NCBI RefSeq assembly: GCF_002903165.1
Contig: NZ_PPSK01000008.1
Span: forward strand, 97,068 to 161,067
Length of the DNA stretch: 64,000 nt
Direction of reading: 5' to 3'
Source of the DNA: Halopseudomonas oceani
GTDB lineage: Bacteria > Pseudomonadota > Gammaproteobacteria > Pseudomonadales > Pseudomonadaceae
The notes beneath the pieces are model-generated. The model was not told the origin of the DNA, made no database searches, and saw only the letters and a program-made list of their open reading frames with translations. A program made the position numbers and the translations under genes. This document shows, piece after piece, positions 61,979 to 64,000 of this stretch (position 1 is its first letter; the number at the start of each line of letters is the position of its first letter).

Positions 61979-64000
61979 TTAAACCGCCTGTAGCATAGTG
62001 ACGAGGCGACTGCCGTATTGATCACGCATTGCCACTTCAGCCGCCAGTTGGTCATTCAGCGGGATGAAGCCAGCAGTGTCGCTCTCGCTGGACTCAACGG
62101 CCTCGCCATCAGTTGTGGCAGCTCGCTTGAACAGTTCCTCCAGGTCCAGCTTGAGCTCCAGCACCCGAATCTGACCATCGGCCCCGATGGCCTGAACCCG
62201 AATACTGACCTCCTTCTGGCCAGCCGGAGGATTGCTGATAGTCACCGATCCGCTGGTTGCATCCAGCTGAATCCAGCCAGGCAGTTGTTCGCCGCTAGAC
62301 AGCGATCCGCTGTAACGCTGAGAACCACCACTGGTGCTGGTGTCCTGAATCCCGATGACCACCTGCCCTTCGGAGTCGCTCTGGATGCTGGTTACCACCA
62401 GCGAGACGACATCGAATGCGTCCTGTTGAACCTGCGTGAACTCCACCTGCCCAGATTCATTGACGTTGACATCTACAGAGGCACGAACGGTCGTTGACCC
62501 ATCGGTATTCTTGACCTGCACGACAATGGCACCGGGCTCGGACAGAATGACCTGCTCAGATCGGCCATCACCACCGTTGCCCGCACCCTGCTGGTCATCG
62601 GACGGCGCGTCCCCCTCGCCCATGGCATCTTCAACACCACTTTCGAAGCCAAGGCCGGACGGCGGCATAAAGCCACTGGAGTCCCCCGGATCCCGCGTGT
62701 CACCAGATTCGCTGACCAGCCCGTCAGGCATTCCGGACTGCGGCAGTTCAACCGGCTCGGAATCGGTCGGCGGAGCCGACGGCGGAGTGGCGCCCGGGTC
62801 CGGGTTAGCCGGCGCTTCGTTTGCTACGGCGGTTACCGTCAATTCGAAGGTCCGGGTCACAGTGGCACCTTCGGCATCGATTGCGGTTACCTGAACCTCG
62901 AACACGCCAGGCTCACGCGGCGAACCTGAGATCGAACCTGTCTCCGGATTGTAAACCAGACCGCGCGGCAGGCCGCTGATGCTGAAGTCCAGATCCTCTC
63001 TGCTTAGCGTCGAGTCTTTGTCCGCGAACAGGCTGTCCACTTCCAGCGCATAGCGGTCACCCAGCTGAACAGTGATTTCCTCACGAGTCAGCTCACGTGC
63101 ACTTACTTCAGGTGCATCGTTGGTACCAACCACCTTGAAGCTCACGACAGCCTGATCAGTAGCGCCCTCACTGTCTTCAACCGTCACGGTGTAGCTGAAG
63201 TTGATCTGGTCGCCCGCGTTAAGGAAGTCCAGATCAAGACCGCTAGCATCGAAGGTCCAGGCAATCTGGCCTTCATTATCAAGACCTGTTCCGCTGGCAT
63301 TGAACGCAGCCACCAGCGCTTCCGCAAGCCCTGCCGGTAGCGGCCCAACCACAGTGCTGTCACCGCGAGTCCAGCTGATGTCGCCATTTGATGAGAAGGA
63401 AATGTCAATGGTATCGGTCAAGTCGACATCACTGAAATGTACCTGCCCGCTCTGGGTCAGATCCTGCGCGGAGGCATCAGCGGCTTCGGTGAAATCGGCC
63501 GGTGCGTCTACAGTGATTTCCGGCGCATCGTTGCTACCAGTCAGGGTAACGGTTACGTCCTGGGTGTCAGTACCGCCCTGGCCGTCATCCACGGTGATGG
63601 TAAACACCGCCGTGACCACTTCATTTTCAGCCAGGAACTCCAGATCGCTGGCATCAATATCGTAGGTCCAGTTGATGGTGCCGTCATTGTCATTACCCAC
63701 TATCGGGGTGATGCTGAAGGCGTTCTCAATTGCCGCCTGCTGCTCGGCCGTCAGCGGCAGATCGGTGGTGCCATCGGCCCGCTTGGCGGTAACCGACTTT
63801 GTCGCCTCAGTCGCCGTCGGACGGTCGGTCAGGTCTACATCGGTAAAGCTGATCGAGCCATTGTCAGTCAGATCGGTGCCGTCGGTGATCTCGCCGGTTA
63901 CATCGCCCACGCTGATCTCCGGCACATCGTTGCTGCCGGTCAGGGTAACAGTCACGTCCTGAGTAGCTGTGCCGCCATTGCCGTCATCGACCGTGATAGA
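61979..64000 (-). CDS. Large VCBS/cadherin-repeat surface protein, C-terminal part
   Basis: The last 673 residues are in the window; the gene continues beyond the right edge, with the frame open to the final base. VCBS-like repeats dominate the N-terminal side, each ending VTVTLTGSNDxPEI; the period is ~133 residues. A cadherin-like/putative-Ig domain follows (DLDFSISGLPRGLVYNPETGSISGSPREPGVFEVQVTAIDAEGATVTRTF). Then comes a Pro/Ser/Gly-rich linker, and a C-terminal domain ending GSRLVTMLQAV. I saw no RTX nonapeptides (GGxGxD) in this part and no usual type I secretion signal. It is the first visible gene of the HlyD-M50 operon. Confidence 0.88.
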   Translation of the reverse strand, partial: SITVDDGNGGTATQDVTVTLTGSNDVPEISVGDVTGEITDGTDLTDNGSISFTDVDLTDRPTATEATKSVTAKRADGTTDLPLTAEQQAAIENAFSITPIVGNDNDGTINWTYDIDASDLEFLAENEVVTAVFTITVDDGQGGTDTQDVTVTLTGSNDAPEITVDAPADFTEAADASAQDLTQSGQVHFSDVDLTDTIDISFSSNGDISWTRGDSTVVGPLPAGLAEALVAAFNASGTGLDNEGQIAWTFDASGLDLDFLNAGDQINFSYTVTVEDSEGATDQAVVSFKVVGTNDAPEVSARELTREEITVQLGDRYALEVDSLFADKDSTLSREDLDFSISGLPRGLVYNPETGSISGSPREPGVFEVQVTAIDAEGATVTRTFELTVTAVANEAPANPDPGATPPSAPPTDSEPVELPQSGMPDGLVSESGDTRDPGDSSGFMPPSGLGFESGVEDAMGEGDAPSDDQQGAGNGGDGRSEQVILSEPGAIVVQVKNTDGSTTVRASVDVNVNESGQVEFTQVQQDAFDVVSLVVTSIQSDSEGQVVIGIQDTSTSGGSQRYSGSLSSGEQLPGWIQLDATSGSVTISNPPAGQKEVSIRVQAIGADGQIRVLELKLDLEELFKRAATTDGEAVESSESDTAGFIPLNDQLAAEVAMRDQYGSRLVTMLQAV
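63517..64000 (-). repeat. VCBS repeat units at nucleotide level
   Basis: The segment encoding TLTGSND...PEI recurs at about 63526 and 63925, a 399-base period (133 residues). The codons are similar but not identical, indicating old or diverging duplications. A longer array probably lies past the right edge. Confidence 0.7.

Noticed and set aside
63517..64000. Periodic repeats considered as a CRISPR array
   Set aside because: The period is ~399 bases and falls in a coding frame; these are VCBS protein repeats.

Overview
The window is chromosomal DNA of a gammaproteobacterium in the Pseudomonas sensu lato group, possibly a Halopseudomonas-type marine or halotolerant lineage. The family-level placement rests on conserved housekeeping blocks (split pntAA/pntAB/pntB transhydrogenase, cysS-glnS, ppiB-lpxH, etfBA divergent from ETF-ubiquinone oxidoreductase), an estimated GC near 60 %, and Pseudomonas-like intergenic repeats. 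The genus is inference. I saw no tRNA, rRNA, CRISPR array, transposase or phage gene.

Layout. 1-690: start of a dienelactone-hydrolase-like gene, then an intergenic dispersed repeat. 691-15.3 kb: housekeeping and energy genes (pnt operon, a PF10118-type metalloprotein, an AGCS amino-acid symporter, SDR-cysS-glnS operon, ppiB-lpxH, etfBA, ETF-QO). 15.3-24.9 kb: two divergent operons that each carry ATP-grasp and alpha-E modules, fused on one side and split on the other. The leftward operon also has two transglutaminase-type genes. The rightward operon starts from a textbook sigma-54 promoter. 24.9-32.3 kb: YkgJ cysteine-cluster protein, family VIII-like serine hydrolase, a second copy of the dispersed repeat, an M14-like carboxypeptidase with PhoD phosphatase, arfB, a class I glutamine amidotransferase and a DUF4105 membrane protein. 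32.4-38.5 kb: a probable outer-membrane protein, then a histidine kinase, a receiver protein and a receiver-PAS-GGDEF-EAL protein. 38.6-51.7 kb: an accessory island of amide-bond hydrolases (a Tat-exported acetamidase/formamidase, a protein fusing an AraC-type regulator to a second acetamidase/formamidase, an M20 amidohydrolase, an N-acyl-D-amino-acid deacylase-like enzyme) with three more AraC regulators and a TonB-dependent receptor. 51.8-55.3 kb: PNPOx-like protein, glutathione S-transferase, two overlapping LysR genes. 55.5-58.5 kb: YHS protein, DoxX protein and a bufferin-type RiPP operon (bufA-bufB-bufC). 58.5-64 kb: a PqqD-M50-HlyD membrane protein, a second HlyD adaptor with a GAF-like N-terminus, and the C-terminal part of a large VCBS/cadherin-repeat surface protein running off the right edge.

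The most unusual item is the 810-residue AraC-acetamidase fusion (42683-45115), directly downstream of a free-standing, Tat-exported paralogue of its enzyme domain. This suggests a transcription factor that senses its ligand by binding or cleaving it. Next are the PqqD-M50-HlyD/HlyD/VCBS locus, which may be a dedicated export or processing route for a giant surface protein, and the copper-associated bufferin operon. At sequence level, the two copies of the dispersed repeat carry the same ~40-base module in opposite orientations.
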